NCBI GenBank assembly: GCA_036250195.1
Contig: JAVHZZ010000003.1
Coordinates: 335,740,875 to 335,804,874 of the forward strand
From: Mixophyes australis
Lineage: Eukaryota > Chordata > Amphibia > Anura > Limnodynastidae
Length of the DNA: 64,000 nt
Direction: 5' to 3'
Part shown: positions 10,928-21,479 of the stretch, piece after piece
How positions within the stretch are numbered: position 1 is the stretch's first letter
How the letters are laid out: the number at the start of each line of letters is the position of its first letter
Position numbers and translations under genes: made by a program
Notes under the pieces: generated by a model
What the model was told of the DNA's origin: nothing
The model's database searches: none
Seen by the model: the letters and a program-made list of their open reading frames with translations, nothing else

Positions 10928-11044
10928 AACGTCACAATGACGTTCGGCCTCGATTTGGATTCGGAATGGGCGGGAGAGTACCGAGCTGCTCAGCTCGGTA
11001 CTCGGATACCCAAAGTTCGGGTGGGTTCGGTTCTCGGAGAACCG
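10928..11044. repeat. hairpin cluster at the right end of the hAT element
   Basis: Three perfect inverted repeats follow one another: AACGTCA/TGACGTT at 10,928-10,944, AGTACCGAGCTG/CAGCTCGGTACT at 10,977-11,002 (2-nt loop) and CGGTTCT/AGAACCG at 11,028-11,044. They lie within about 130 bp of the right terminus and are CpG-rich compared with the surroundings. They may be transposase-binding or structural end sequences. Confidence 0.75.
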
Positions 11045-11060
11045 GACCCGCCCATCTCTA

Positions 11061-11068
11061 GTTCTAAG
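11061..11068. repeat. 8-bp target site duplication of the hAT element (right copy)
   Basis: GTTCTAAG follows the terminal CCCATCTCTA. It is identical to the octamer at 4900-4907. Confidence 0.93.
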
Positions 11069-11790
11069 TCTCTAGGGCTTATTTCCAGTTCTGTGCATCT
11101 GTGTGGGTTCCAGGTCTGTGTCACAGTCCTGAATTTGCCATTCAGTGTCACGGTTCTGAGTTCTTAGTTCCTGTCATTTTGTCCTGAGTTTCTATGTGTT
11201 CACATTCTGAGTTTTTAATAGTGGTCTCCAGTCCCTTGTGCCTGGTTACAGGTGCCAGGACTGAGTTCCCACAAACAGTTCCAGAGTATTATTATGGTGG
11301 ATTCCAGTTCCGTCATTCCACACTCCTATACTGCTATTGCTACTCTGAGTACTCTAGATGAGCAGAGAGTTCATCAAAGGTTCCGTTTCACTCCTGCTTC
11401 AGCCAGACCCAAGGTTCCCGCATCGAACCAAGAAATACAGATGACCGTGACAACAGGCATCAGCTTACCGCCATCTCCAAGGACATGTAAATAGAAGTCC
11501 TTTTTGAGGATAAAGAAGCTGTTTGGGGGAGCATGACCTAGCAGCTAAACATGGCAGACATCTAATAGAGCAGCTCCACACAAATTCAAAGCACATCCAT
11601 TGACATTGGGGGTCTATCCCCGAAATACCCATTGTGAGAGTTTAAGAGTTGGTTATGCCATTGCAAAACAGTGGTGAGCTCCATGAGTTGAGCCGAAAAG
11701 GCTCATGCAGGCGATTGCCCCTCATTAACATTGTGGCCTTTTCCAGCCCAGAGAGCCCTCTGCAACTCTTCCACCACCACTGCGGGCTTC
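11069..11790. other. continuation of the sequence interrupted by hAT, then unassigned
   Basis: The first 250 bp are rich in GTTCC, TTCCAG and GTCAC words like the sequence left of the hAT. An open frame at 11,252-11,494 has no recognisable domain. Nothing further identified up to the microsatellite. Confidence 0.3.
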
Positions 11791-11798
11791 AAATTTGG

Positions 11799-11808
11799 TG
11801 TGTGTGTG

Positions 11809-11872
<64 letters not shown>
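11799..11872. repeat. (TG)n(TA)n(CA)n microsatellite
   Basis: TGTGTG passes into a TA run of about 50 bp and ends in CACACA. Confidence 0.95.
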
Positions 11873-11873
<1 letters not shown>

Positions 11874-12019
11874 CTATATCTGAAGTACTCGCATTGCCCA
11901 TGTTTAAATCTTCAAGCTATTAAGTTAACAATGATTTGGATGTAGCTGTCAACAGTTTAAAAATAATTACCACACCCATTAGGTGGCTGCCCAGTGTTGT
12001 TTTTGTTTTTATATTAAAT

Positions 12020-12290
12020 GTTATCCAAATCCATCCACGGGAAAGCCCAGAACAGGCTCCCCATATTAATATCAATATTTTGGCCAGCGTACACCAACAG
12101 GAGGTCTGACCCAGACCACAACCCCCTAGTAGGTCATCTGGAATCAAATGTTACCAGTCTGTGAAGTTTTCGTCCGAATCCATCCAGTGGAAAGCTCAGA
12201 ACAGGCTCCCCAGGTCAAAGTTCTGCCGAGCATAGACCACCAGGAGGTCCGACTGGGACCCTAACCCACTTAAAACCTGGCCAGGAGCCA
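12020..12290. repeat. degenerate direct duplication of about 150 bp
   Basis: A phrase with AATCCATCC, GAAAGC and CAGAACAGGCTCCCC occurs at 12,028-12,061 and again at 12,178-12,211. Both copies are followed by CACCA-CAGGAGGTC-like text, so two diverged copies stand in direct order. Confidence 0.65.
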
Positions 12291-12299
12291 AAATACAAG

Positions 12300-13720
12300 T
12301 TCTGCATATGACTGAATTGTCACCTTTACTGTATCTAGCAAATGGCACTGTAAATGCACCTTCTCCAATAATCTTGTACTGAGATACTAAATCTCATTTT
12401 TGCATATGTGTGAATGACTATGCTCATCCAGGCACCTACTACGCACTTATCAAGAAAGCAACACCTCACTCCACCCAGCAACTCCCATCAAATGATGAAA
12501 AGTTGTGCAGATGCTGCCATTTTCACATACAAAATATATGCTTCTTGCATACTCATCAGTACAGGGGCCAGCTAGTAAATTTTAGCCTGGGCATTCAGCA
12601 CTGGCCCATAAGCAGCGGCCCATTCCTAAAGGACAGTTTTAGGTAGAGAACTCAGAGGCTAATTTATCAAAGTGCAAAAAATCCTTCTGCTGGAGAAAAT
12701 GTGTCGCTATTGCCAGGAAAGGGGCTTGTTTTCACTGTGCCCTAGATAGTAATGGGGTTACCAGCGATGATAACCCACAACCTATTTATTAAGCATTGGT
12801 AATGTTCTGGTAATGCCATTCTCTGATTTTTAATGCAGTAATGTTAAAGGAATGTGTTTATAATATGCTGTAATAGTAAATGACGGGGCTGCACAGGTCA
12901 CAATGAAAACGGCCTAGTTTGCCCAAGGTAGTCAACAGGGCCTCGCTCCGAGGGACACATGCCCCTCTGTCCTTTAGGACTTTCCACCCTGCATCAAGAG
13001 CATTTGCACTAAAACAGGCACAAGGCATTTTAATTCCAGTGCGAGAAGTGCTTTATTACCCTTTCATAAATGACCGCTATTGTTGATAATATTTCGAATT
13101 ATTTTCATACAAGCAGACAAAGCTGTTAATAAATTGGGATCGGTCCAAAGCAGAAAGTCTACATTAAATACAGAAGACAGAGGATACAATGACCAGAATA
13201 TTGAGATTAGAAATGTAATGTTCTCTCTTCTCCTAAAAGGGCAATCTAAAGGTTATTAATAGCAGAAGGATCTTGGAAACGGCTGTATAAAAATTGATCC
13301 AAGAACTTTAGATCTTACAAACAAAGAATAAACAACTTCCAGGATCTGCCTTTGTGTGGTTTTACATGAGTCAGTTCATGCAGTTTAAAAACATATAGAG
13401 GTAACAGTCAGAAAACTATTTTACCATATAAGGGCCAATGATGACAATAAGAGATAAACAAAGCATTTCTTATCTACACTTTTCTGTATACAAGAGAATA
13501 GAGTAAGATATGATAGAGGCAGAATCTTTGCTGTAAACTTGCTCCACTTGCTAGCTGTCAAGGCTAGCTAACTGCGCACAGAATGTTCTATGACTTTTTA
13601 AATTCGTTTGCGAAAGAAAAATATATAATATTAGAAGCAGGGGTTGCTTTACCCTACATTATCAGTTAAACATGTGGGCAATGTAGAGATGGGCAAAATC
13701 ACAGGGAAATGTCTCACTAA
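12300..13720. other. unassigned sequence
   Basis: No coding region, RNA gene or nameable repeat was recognised. A phrase similar to 'GGCCAGCTAGTAAATTTTAGCC' near 12,564 recurs in altered form near 24,378, suggesting an old unnamed repeat. Confidence 0.35.
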
Positions 13721-13912
13721 TTGGGCAAGATTCAATTTGGCGGTGATGTGGCACACGGACATCACCACAATCTCCGGCTGCGCACATTGTCGTACGGTAG
13801 AAATCTCTGCTTATTTTTCCCTGCACCTCTATCGGGATTCCAGCCATAATCTAGGTGCGAGGTGTCTACGTAGATGTTCTGGAGACACCTTGTGCCAAAT
13901 TGAATTTTCCAA
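13721..13912. mobile_element. MITE-like element with inverted ends
   Basis: The left end TTGGGCAAGATTCAATTTGGC is matched, in reverse complement, by the right end TTGGAAAATTCAATTTGGC. The interior carries the same 'AAATCTCTGCT-ATTTTTCC' phrase found in the element at 33,062-33,214, so the two are probably diverged members of one family. Confidence 0.55.
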
Positions 13913-14740
13913 AATGAGTTTTTCAACCAAACAAGCAGTTTCACAGAGGTGTGAAGTTTCAGTGATACAGTGTTTGAATCTCGCTTTTGCTCTGTCATTC
14001 TGCACTCTATTGTACTTGTAAACCTGGATTTCACTAAATTTACAGTCTATTAATAGACCTGAGATGACAATGGCTAATTTATTCTTCTGGGTCGAGTGAT
14101 TGGGTAGGACTGGGACCACTTACGGCCATATTCCATTGCACAGGTGAACTATAGACAGCAATTGCAAAAGTGTCACTATCATGTTCAGGAAATAAATAAT
14201 TCAAAATAGAAGATTCCCTCAATGTTTTTTTATGTAATGCACACAAACAGATATATAGAATAATGTCAATGTCTGAGCACATATAACATATATATTTATT
14301 GTCTTTCATATATAAGCAGAGCCACCAAGGAGACAGGGGAAGTAGGTACAAAGTACCGGGTCCTGGGCCTGCTTGGGGGTCTTGGCTTGCCTGTGTAGTG
14401 GGAGGAGCCACCGACCTTTGGCAGCTATAGAAAGGGCCCCAAGAAGTTGCTGTAACGGGCCCATAATAGCTCTTGTCGGCCCTGTATATAAGCAACTCCA
14501 AAGTTTATGTCTTTAAATATATCTCCTAGTATCTCATGCGGTCAAATGTGAAATCTTTAAATTGAGATAAGATGGATCCTTCTTGCATTCATGAGCAAGT
14601 ATATGTAACTTGACCCTGAAACACAGTTAATTATATTCAAATATAGAGACTACAAAGCACCAACACACTATAACATTTAATAATATACAGGAAGGAAGCT
14701 TGTACACATTTGGAAGCCAATCATAGAGTTTTCCCATATC

Positions 14741-14906
14741 ATACTCATCAGCTATTTATATAGTGAAACCAGAGCACTTGGAGGAAACCAATGCAAGGAC
14801 AGGGACAACATACAAACTCCAGACAGATAAGGCCATGGTTGGGAATTGAACTCATGATCCCAATGCAGTGAGGCAGAAGTGCTAACCACTAAGCCACCAT
14901 GCTGCC
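14741..14906 (-). mobile_element. tRNA-derived SINE, internally shortened copy
   Basis: On the minus strand the head GGCAGCATGGTGGCTTAGTGG resembles a tRNA with a box A (TAGTGGTTAGC) and a box B-like GAGTTCAATTCCC. The tail is CTATATAAATAGC. It lacks the middle of the full-length copy at 34,702-35,038. RNA polymerase III promoter function is inferred from family knowledge. Confidence 0.75.
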
Positions 14907-14909
14907 ACA

Positions 14910-17625
14910 ATATATATAGAACTGTACAGGGAGGCAGTTGTGGAACAATACATTGCTGGGTCCCATAGCAAAATTTGGAGTTCGGCAATTATGGCCCTCA
15001 TATATAGCTGCTGCACATCCTGTAGCAGTAGTAGTTATATACTAAAATTGCTCAAAATATAACCCATAAATCCATAGCAGCCAATGAGACCTAACCTTTT
15101 ATTGTCTAAACTGGACTAAACACATGGACACTACTTGCTGTGTTTAGTGCAGATTTGCACCTTTGAGCAGTTTTATTGTATAGCTCTCAATTGCTATTAA
15201 ATTAGAAGAACGCAGAGGAATTCTTGCACAAAAGATGGACTGTTTCTCCAAAATAGGCTCCACTGCAAGGTGTATATATTTAAGAAATTGATTTCCAAAG
15301 TGTTACAAATCTTATATTGAGGGAGAAACAGATATACCGATAAACATCTAGAAATTAGTAGAATTCTCATACATAGGTACAGTTGTGATAACCTGCACTG
15401 TCCTTCATGTGTTTATGAGACTCTTGCGGTATGAAACTACATCCTCACCAATATGTTGCATGTCGCACTTCAACTTTAAATACTTTAAGGCATAAGTGAG
15501 AGACAAATGGTTCTATGGTTGTAAAGTACATAGTTATTGCCAAAGAAGAGCGCTCGGGAAGTGTAATGTGTACTTTATAACTTCTCTTAATTTGAGCCTA
15601 TTTATCATTTTTAAAAGGTGCCAAAATACAATCATAAGTCACATAAAAATTGTCACTTTTTGCAATTCACAAACAGACGATATGCATCTCCAGCATAGTA
15701 CTGAACATTTAAGAAAGGAAATGTATTGGATTATTTGGCTGAGAGCTTGATGCATTCAGAGATGTTGCAATCACATGTAGCCCCCAACACCTGTGTAACC
15801 TGTGTCAAACGGCCACTCTGGTAGACAAGGGCACTCTCACCACATAGGGTGTTGGAAGGAATTGAACAATTTCCCCTGCACATGTAGGTTTAGTACCAAG
15901 GGGTGGTACAGACATGATGTAACACATTACTGTACTGTCTCTAAATAAAAAGCAGTGGGTGCCAGACCGTCTGTTTATGATGATAAAGTTAGGGAATTTA
16001 CCTTTTCCTCCTGCACATGTTTTAGTTGCAATTAACTACAGAGTAAAATCCAGCTCCTCTCTCCTCCAGCACAAGCTTGATTAGTCTAGAACAAACATAG
16101 TCAACTTACTCCGGCACAATAAGTGAAATGGTTTAGTATCACACACACAGTGGGGAGAACTGATTGCCGTGCATCACTAATAAAGGTTGATTCTGCTTTG
16201 CATCCTCCTTTTTCCTATCATTTACCAATTCACTTTTTGTCTTCTTTGTGGCCATATTTTATTTTCTAGAAATATTTGTACACAGGTTTTATAGGAAATG
16301 TCAACATCGATGTTCAGCTCTGCCCATGAATTAGGGGTGTCAGACTTTCTAAAAATTGTGAAACACTAAGGAAAAAAAACTATATTTTACAATTTTATAT
16401 GAACTAAAAATTAAGTAAAAGTCCTTATAATATTTAAATGGGTTTATTTTTTTGGGTAACCTATTGTCGATGTACCTTGTAGCTCCAAACCAACAAGTTG
16501 TGGCCCATGTAGAAGTCAATATGGAAAGTGATTGCAGGCTCCAGACTCAATGCTAGATGACTCCAGATGATGCAGAGACATTCAACTGTACACTAGTGAA
16601 GGGAAGCAATGAATGCAACACCTATCCAACTAGGTACTATATTCACTAAACACCTCCCCAGAGGTTTCATAGGTTCCGACAGTTGAAGTTTCTTAGTGTG
16701 AAAGAGTGTTCCCATTCCTATGACATACCCTCAGATAGATGGGGAATGCTCTATGATACACATACAGGCCGACCAGATAATGACATTATTACACCTGGCC
16801 GATGCATAGGGAATGAGTGCACACACATGAGTGCTTAGCATACTGGGAGTACAAATGAGCTTTATATATCAGACTATCCTCAATAGTCTTCTCTTCTTCT
16901 TAGCCATCCGAAATTCAGAGGTACAAGTATCTTTCCTGACTTCCCCACTCCCTTCTTCATCATCCCTCCCTCACCCTCTTCTCTCTACCTTCTACCCTAC
17001 TAGATACATATGGGCTACTATAACTGTCAACGAGGCTAAATGCTGCACAAAGGGGTTAATTACTGAATAAAGGGGTTAATCTGGCTTTGCATATAGGGTT
17101 AAGGCTGCTGTATAAGTGGTTACAGGGCCGGTGCTGGCATATCCAGCATATATCTACCCACCTCACCCGCTCCCACATAACCCCACACATTGCCCAGTAC
17201 CTGCTCAGTTCAGAGCTTGGAATCTAAGGGGAAATGTCACGCACACTGAAAAACAATTCCGACTCAGGTGGGCTGTTGGAGCCTCCCAGTAAGCACAATA
17301 CCTTAGTAATATAGGAGTACTGTTAATTATAGTGATACTGGGCTTATGCACTTGGAGCATATAGTCAATGATGTTTGTGAGAAAATGTGAGACCATAAGG
17401 TTTACGTGGTGGGATGTAGTTTGTAATGATGAGAATTGTACTGAGAAATGTAATGGAATCTTGGATAAATATACACATACATATACATGATTAAGGTATT
17501 CTTACACATGAATATACCAAAAAAAGCAAATCAAAGAAAACCTGATATATTCTACTGTTATCAGTTTAACAAAGCTTTATATTATGTGTAAGATTGGCAT
17601 TGAACATTTGAACATTGTTAACAAG

Positions 17626-17630
<5 letters not shown>
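14910..17630. other. unassigned intergenic sequence
   Basis: About 2.7 kb of AT-rich sequence in which I recognise no gene, RNA or repeat family. All open frames are short and lack motifs. Confidence 0.45.

Positions 17631-17666
<36 letters not shown>
17631..17666. repeat. (TA)n microsatellite
   Basis: A GTGTATATATAT run of about 35 bp abuts the Helitron-like fragment. Confidence 0.9.
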
Positions 17667-17668
<2 letters not shown>

Positions 17669-18056
17669 ATCTACTATATAAATGCCTAGTGGCGTGTGTG
17701 GGAAAAAAAACCAAGCTGCAGCGCCACCTGCTGGGCAGAGTTATACACTGACCTATATATTTCTTGAAGGAGAAGTGACAGTTGGGAGTGGTTGGTGGTT
17801 GCCGGGGGTGACAGTGGGGAGTTTTTAACACCTTAAGTAGCTTAATGAAGGATGTGGCGATGAAGATGAAGGATGAGGTGATGGAGAAAAATGATGAGGT
17901 GGTGACATGTGGACAAAACCACGTTAAAAAAGGGCGCTTGCGTCAGGAAGTAACGCTCTTTCCCTGAGGAGGCCTGGGCTAGGCCCAAATGCATGACAAG
18001 AACACCTTAAGTAGCTTTATTTGACTAGAATGCATGAGTATCATGCACGGGTTAAC
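17667..18056 (+). mobile_element. Helitron-like non-autonomous element (tentative)
   Basis: It begins TCTATCTACTATATAAATGC and carries CAGCGCCACCTGCTGG early on, a combination seen in vertebrate Helitron/Helentron 5' ends. It ends CATGCACGGGTTAACTTGTG without target duplication. A second CACCTTAAGTAGCTT phrase occurs twice (near 17,829 and 18,003). No Rep/helicase coding. The class is recalled from family appearance only. Confidence 0.4.
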
Positions 18057-18057
18057 T

Positions 18058-18058
<1 letters not shown>

Positions 18059-18146
<88 letters not shown>
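18059..18146. repeat. (TA)n microsatellite
   Basis: GTGTGTA passes into about 80 bp of alternating TA. It separates the Helitron-like fragment from the second hAT copy. Confidence 0.95.
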
Positions 18147-18148
<2 letters not shown>

Positions 18149-18149
18149 A

Positions 18150-20000
18150 AGTTCACTTCGTGTTTTGGTTTTGGTTGTGTCAAAACCGCCCTTGCATGTT
18201 TTGGTTTTGGTTGTGGATCCCTATTTTTTTTCTAAAATCCCTATTTTTTTGCTAAATTCACATAAGTTTGCTTCCCCCCCCCCCCCCTACATTATTATTA
18301 ACCTCAATAACACTAATTTCAAGTCATTATTTCAAGTCATTTGCAGTCAATTTTGACCATCTCACAGATCACAATATTATTTTCATACACTTTTAAACAA
18401 AGACTGCAGCGACCTGGCTGGATGCTAAGCGACAGAGCAGAGAATTGACTGGAACACACAGCAGTTCCTAACACATCTAGGAAACAGCAGCGTCAGAAAC
18501 GAAAAGTGGTGCAAGATGGAATTCTCCTTGGATCATGAAATCAGTTATGGTTCATTTGATCACTCCACCCATTTTGCGGATAACTGTGGTAATTCTACAA
18601 CTCATACATGGCATCCCCCTAGGATGCGTGCTTTTATCAGACCCAGACCAATCCAAGGTGCCAGAGAATGCACTAAAAAGAGCCCTTGTTATTCACAGCA
18701 AAAAGCAAGTTCATCACTGAGCTTCGAATCAGCCCCAATTCCCAAAAAAGTATAATATAGTTAGGTACCTTTGATGTAAATTGCAGATTACAAACACTGT
18801 GTGCAATACTGATGAAACAGCAGCAAAGTGGAAGGTAATATATGTACACGTGTATTTAGACATCCATGCTTACATTACTGTGGCTTTACAAACACAAATG
18901 GCTAGACAACTGTTGTCAGGATTTGGGTAAAAATAATTCCACACATAAGAGGTGGATTTTTTGGTCTTATGTCCAGGCATGACAATGACCTTCTTCTTAT
19001 CAAGAACTGCTTCCATAGGGGCAGGACTTACACAAACAACATCATCCTCATCAACATCCACATTAGCGCCCTCGTCAGCTACACAAATATCCCCCTCATC
19101 CTGTTGCAATTCCAAAGTGGCACCCTTAATTTGTGTATCACAGGCTACACTTGGGCTGTTCATGCACACATCTGCAGAAATGCTGAAAGGGGCCTTCTTT
19201 ATGGGTATACTATCACACAGGTCAGGATTACACATAGCACTCGTGGATAGACTCTCCTCCTTCTTTCTGAATCTGAACATACATTTTCCTCTAATGCCCT
19301 ACTGTTTTCTTCCAGCTGTGCTTTTACACGTAAAAATATTTGGACACCACTTTTGGAGTCCAAATGACAAGGTTTTGCTTAGTCATGACTGACCTTACAA
19401 GAAGAGGCCTCAGTGACAGTTGCAGAACTAGCACTCATAGAGAAAAGCGAAGGCCTCATTCTTTCCTTGCCACTGTGTGTGTAGTAGGGCATGTTGGCAA
19501 TTTAATTTTTTTTCTGCAGTTAACTTTTGCCTGGATTACAGGTCTTTCTTTTCTTGACCAAGGTAAAAGGTGTTATTTTACATTTTGACTGACTTAAAAA
19601 CACTATGCACTTTAACATAGGCTTGAGCAGATGACGTAGAGGGATTACTATCATCATGACTGGTGCCAGCAGCTGCTTGGTGCTCCTGGTCTTCTGTGTA
19701 CTGCTGTGAATCCATTTTGATAACACATTACAATGTGACTGCAGATTAAGAACAACACTGCCAGCCCTATTATTTCGATTTCCGCAATGACAATTAGCAA
19801 TGGAGCAATGGAGCTCTCCTGAATGTCACTGGAGACTTTTAAGAACACTGCTGGATCGCCATGGAGAGCAGTACTTATAGAATCCAAAACTCACGAGATA
19901 CGACGATGTAACAATGATGTTTTGCCTCATTTTTAATTCGAAGGGCACGCGAAAGTACCAAACTCAGATCTGCTAAGTTTGGGTGCTATCAGTGGCAATA
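18150..20000 (-). mobile_element. decayed second copy of the hAT family
   Basis: The left part has the same GTTTTGGTTTTGG subterminal motifs as the intact element. The middle holds an N-terminal transposase fragment on the minus strand. The right part (19,880-19,975: 'GAGATACGACGATGTAACAATGA') aligns by eye with the intact element near 10,916-10,940. The catalytic two-thirds of the gene and both 100-bp arrays are absent. No clear TIR or TSD remains. It is an internally deleted, older relative; end coordinates are approximate. Confidence 0.75.
18870..19715 (-). pseudogene. truncated hAT transposase N-terminal fragment
   Basis: The ancestral ATG lies at 19,713-19,715 and opens with MDSQQY, close to MDSKQS in the intact gene. 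The readable block at 18,870-19,280 matches the intact protein's residues about 154-256: the SADVC-NSPSVA-DTQI segment, the acidic DEDDVVCVSPAP stretch, then PGHKTKKSTSYVWNYFYPNPDN. The BED finger starts (CLAIC) but a small deletion removes a residue between its two cysteines and the frame stops soon after. Everything downstream, including the catalytic core, is missing. Confidence 0.85.
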
Positions 20001-20009
20001 TGAACTTGG

Positions 20010-21300
20010 ACAGGTCAGGACCTACCTAAGAGAGACCCCCAGAGGTGTAAGGGAGAAGTCACACCTCCAACAGTAACTGATTCGATGATCACCCCCAGAG
20101 GTCAATAAAGCGACACAAAGGAACTAGAACCCAGTGGCAACATGCATATGAATGTACCAAGCTGGTAATAGGATGAAAATGATTACATGCAAATCATATG
20201 CAAATCCTAACAAAGGCAATAGATTATCCTAATGTGGATAATACATAGAAAAGAGGCAGACAAAATAACAGTGCACTTTAAGATCACTTTTTGATGGTAT
20301 TGAAATGACAGTATTACCAATTGTTAGAGAAAACTACTATATAGTGATCCTATCTTCTGCAAATTTTGTACCATTTCCCTGTAGCCACCATTACTTTTTT
20401 CTGGTGGAAATCACTGACGTAGGTCACAGAGCACCAGTGTTCTGCTAAGGCATAGTTCAGGAAACAATTCACTAGGATGTTAATACTATTTTAGATTTTA
20501 TTTATTTTTACAAATAGTCTGTTCACACTGCCTATATAGTGATATGACGTAGTATGTATAAGTTAGGCTCCTAAAAATACAATCTCTTTGGCTTTCAAAT
20601 TGTTCCAATTGTAATTCAAACCTATACCATTGTTAAAAGGTCAGAAGGATCACAAGTTTGCGCAAAATGTATAATTGTTTCTTAAAAATACTGTAAATAT
20701 TATGAAACTGGTTTTAAGTTTAGGAAAAGTTGAGAGCGTTGTTCTATACTTTGTGGTGTACCTAAACCTTGTGTTGCTTGAGACGGAAACTGAAATGATT
20801 ACTCGGTATTCAAACTATAAGAAACATTTGTATATGAGCTGTGTGCACTTTAAAAATATATTGAACATATGAAGATATTTACTTTTTTAAGCATTATTAG
20901 ATCTACCAACCATGTAAATATCACTACTTTAGACTTTTACTTAAAGAAAATTGGTATTTTTTAAATTATTTCCCTTAATTTTGCTGTCACCCAAAACTTG
21001 CTGCCTGAGAAAGCAGCTTCAGGTCCCCCAATCACATGTAAAACCTAGTATTAGAAGTTTGACAAAGAGAATCTGCATCAATAACTTCTCATCTGTTTAA
21101 ATCCTATGCATTTTTGTGTTCCTATGTTTAATGAATACACTGCTGCAAAGATTAAATAGTGAGTAATCACAGTTCATAAAACTAACGTGTTTTTCAGGCG
21201 CCCTGAATTATACTGAAAAGTCACACGTTCCCATTGTCAACCACATCACACTAGACCACTGTGCTATTAATGTGTATGTATGATTGACATGTGAATTCCC
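20010..21300. other. unassigned AT-rich sequence
   Basis: I recognise no gene, RNA or repeat family in this stretch. Open frames are short, and the longest (20,675-20,872) has no motif. Confidence 0.4.
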
Positions 21301-21475
21301 AGATAGTGGTTCAAGACTTTTTTTGTACTTTAATTAACCATGGCACATTGTGGCTCATGAGTATGTACCACCATAACATCTCTGGACTATAAACAAATAA
21401 ATTGAAAAATTTGCAAGTCTACTTAAAACTATTTGCTTCATTCGTTGTTACGTATTTGGTGCCAGAAGTAGGATG
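21300..21475 (+). mobile_element. possible retroviral LTR 3' end with primer-binding site
   Basis: An AATAAA at 21,396-21,401 is followed 55 bp later by TTTGGTGCCAGAAGTAGGAT (21,455-21,474). That closely resembles the tRNA-Leu-type primer-binding site used by ERV-L-like elements. The poly(A) signal followed by a PBS is the order expected at an LTR/leader junction. No gag or pol is recognisable downstream and the LTR start is not resolved, so this is a remnant at most. Confidence 0.35.
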
Positions 21476-21479
21476 GTTT

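Larger units (their letters stand above)
4908..11060 (-). mobile_element. complete hAT-superfamily DNA transposon (Ac/ZBED-like), 6,153 bp
   Basis: The left end begins TAGAGATGGTC and the right end, in reverse complement, begins TAGAGATGGGC, giving short terminal inverted repeats of about 10-11 bp. Perfect 8-bp duplications (GTTCTAAG) flank it. In order from the left it holds TTTTGG-rich subterminal DNA, a 100-bp tandem array, an intact leftward transposase gene, a second and unrelated 100-bp tandem array, and a right end with three hairpins. TIR, TSD and coding domains agree on hAT. The clean duplication and unbroken 997-codon frame indicate a recent insertion that could be autonomous. A decayed relative lies at 18,150-20,000. 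Confidence 0.93.

Noticed and set aside
11799..18146. Poly-Tyr/Ile frames at the TA microsatellites
   Set aside because: Low-complexity TA repeats translate as alternating Tyr and Ile; no gene.
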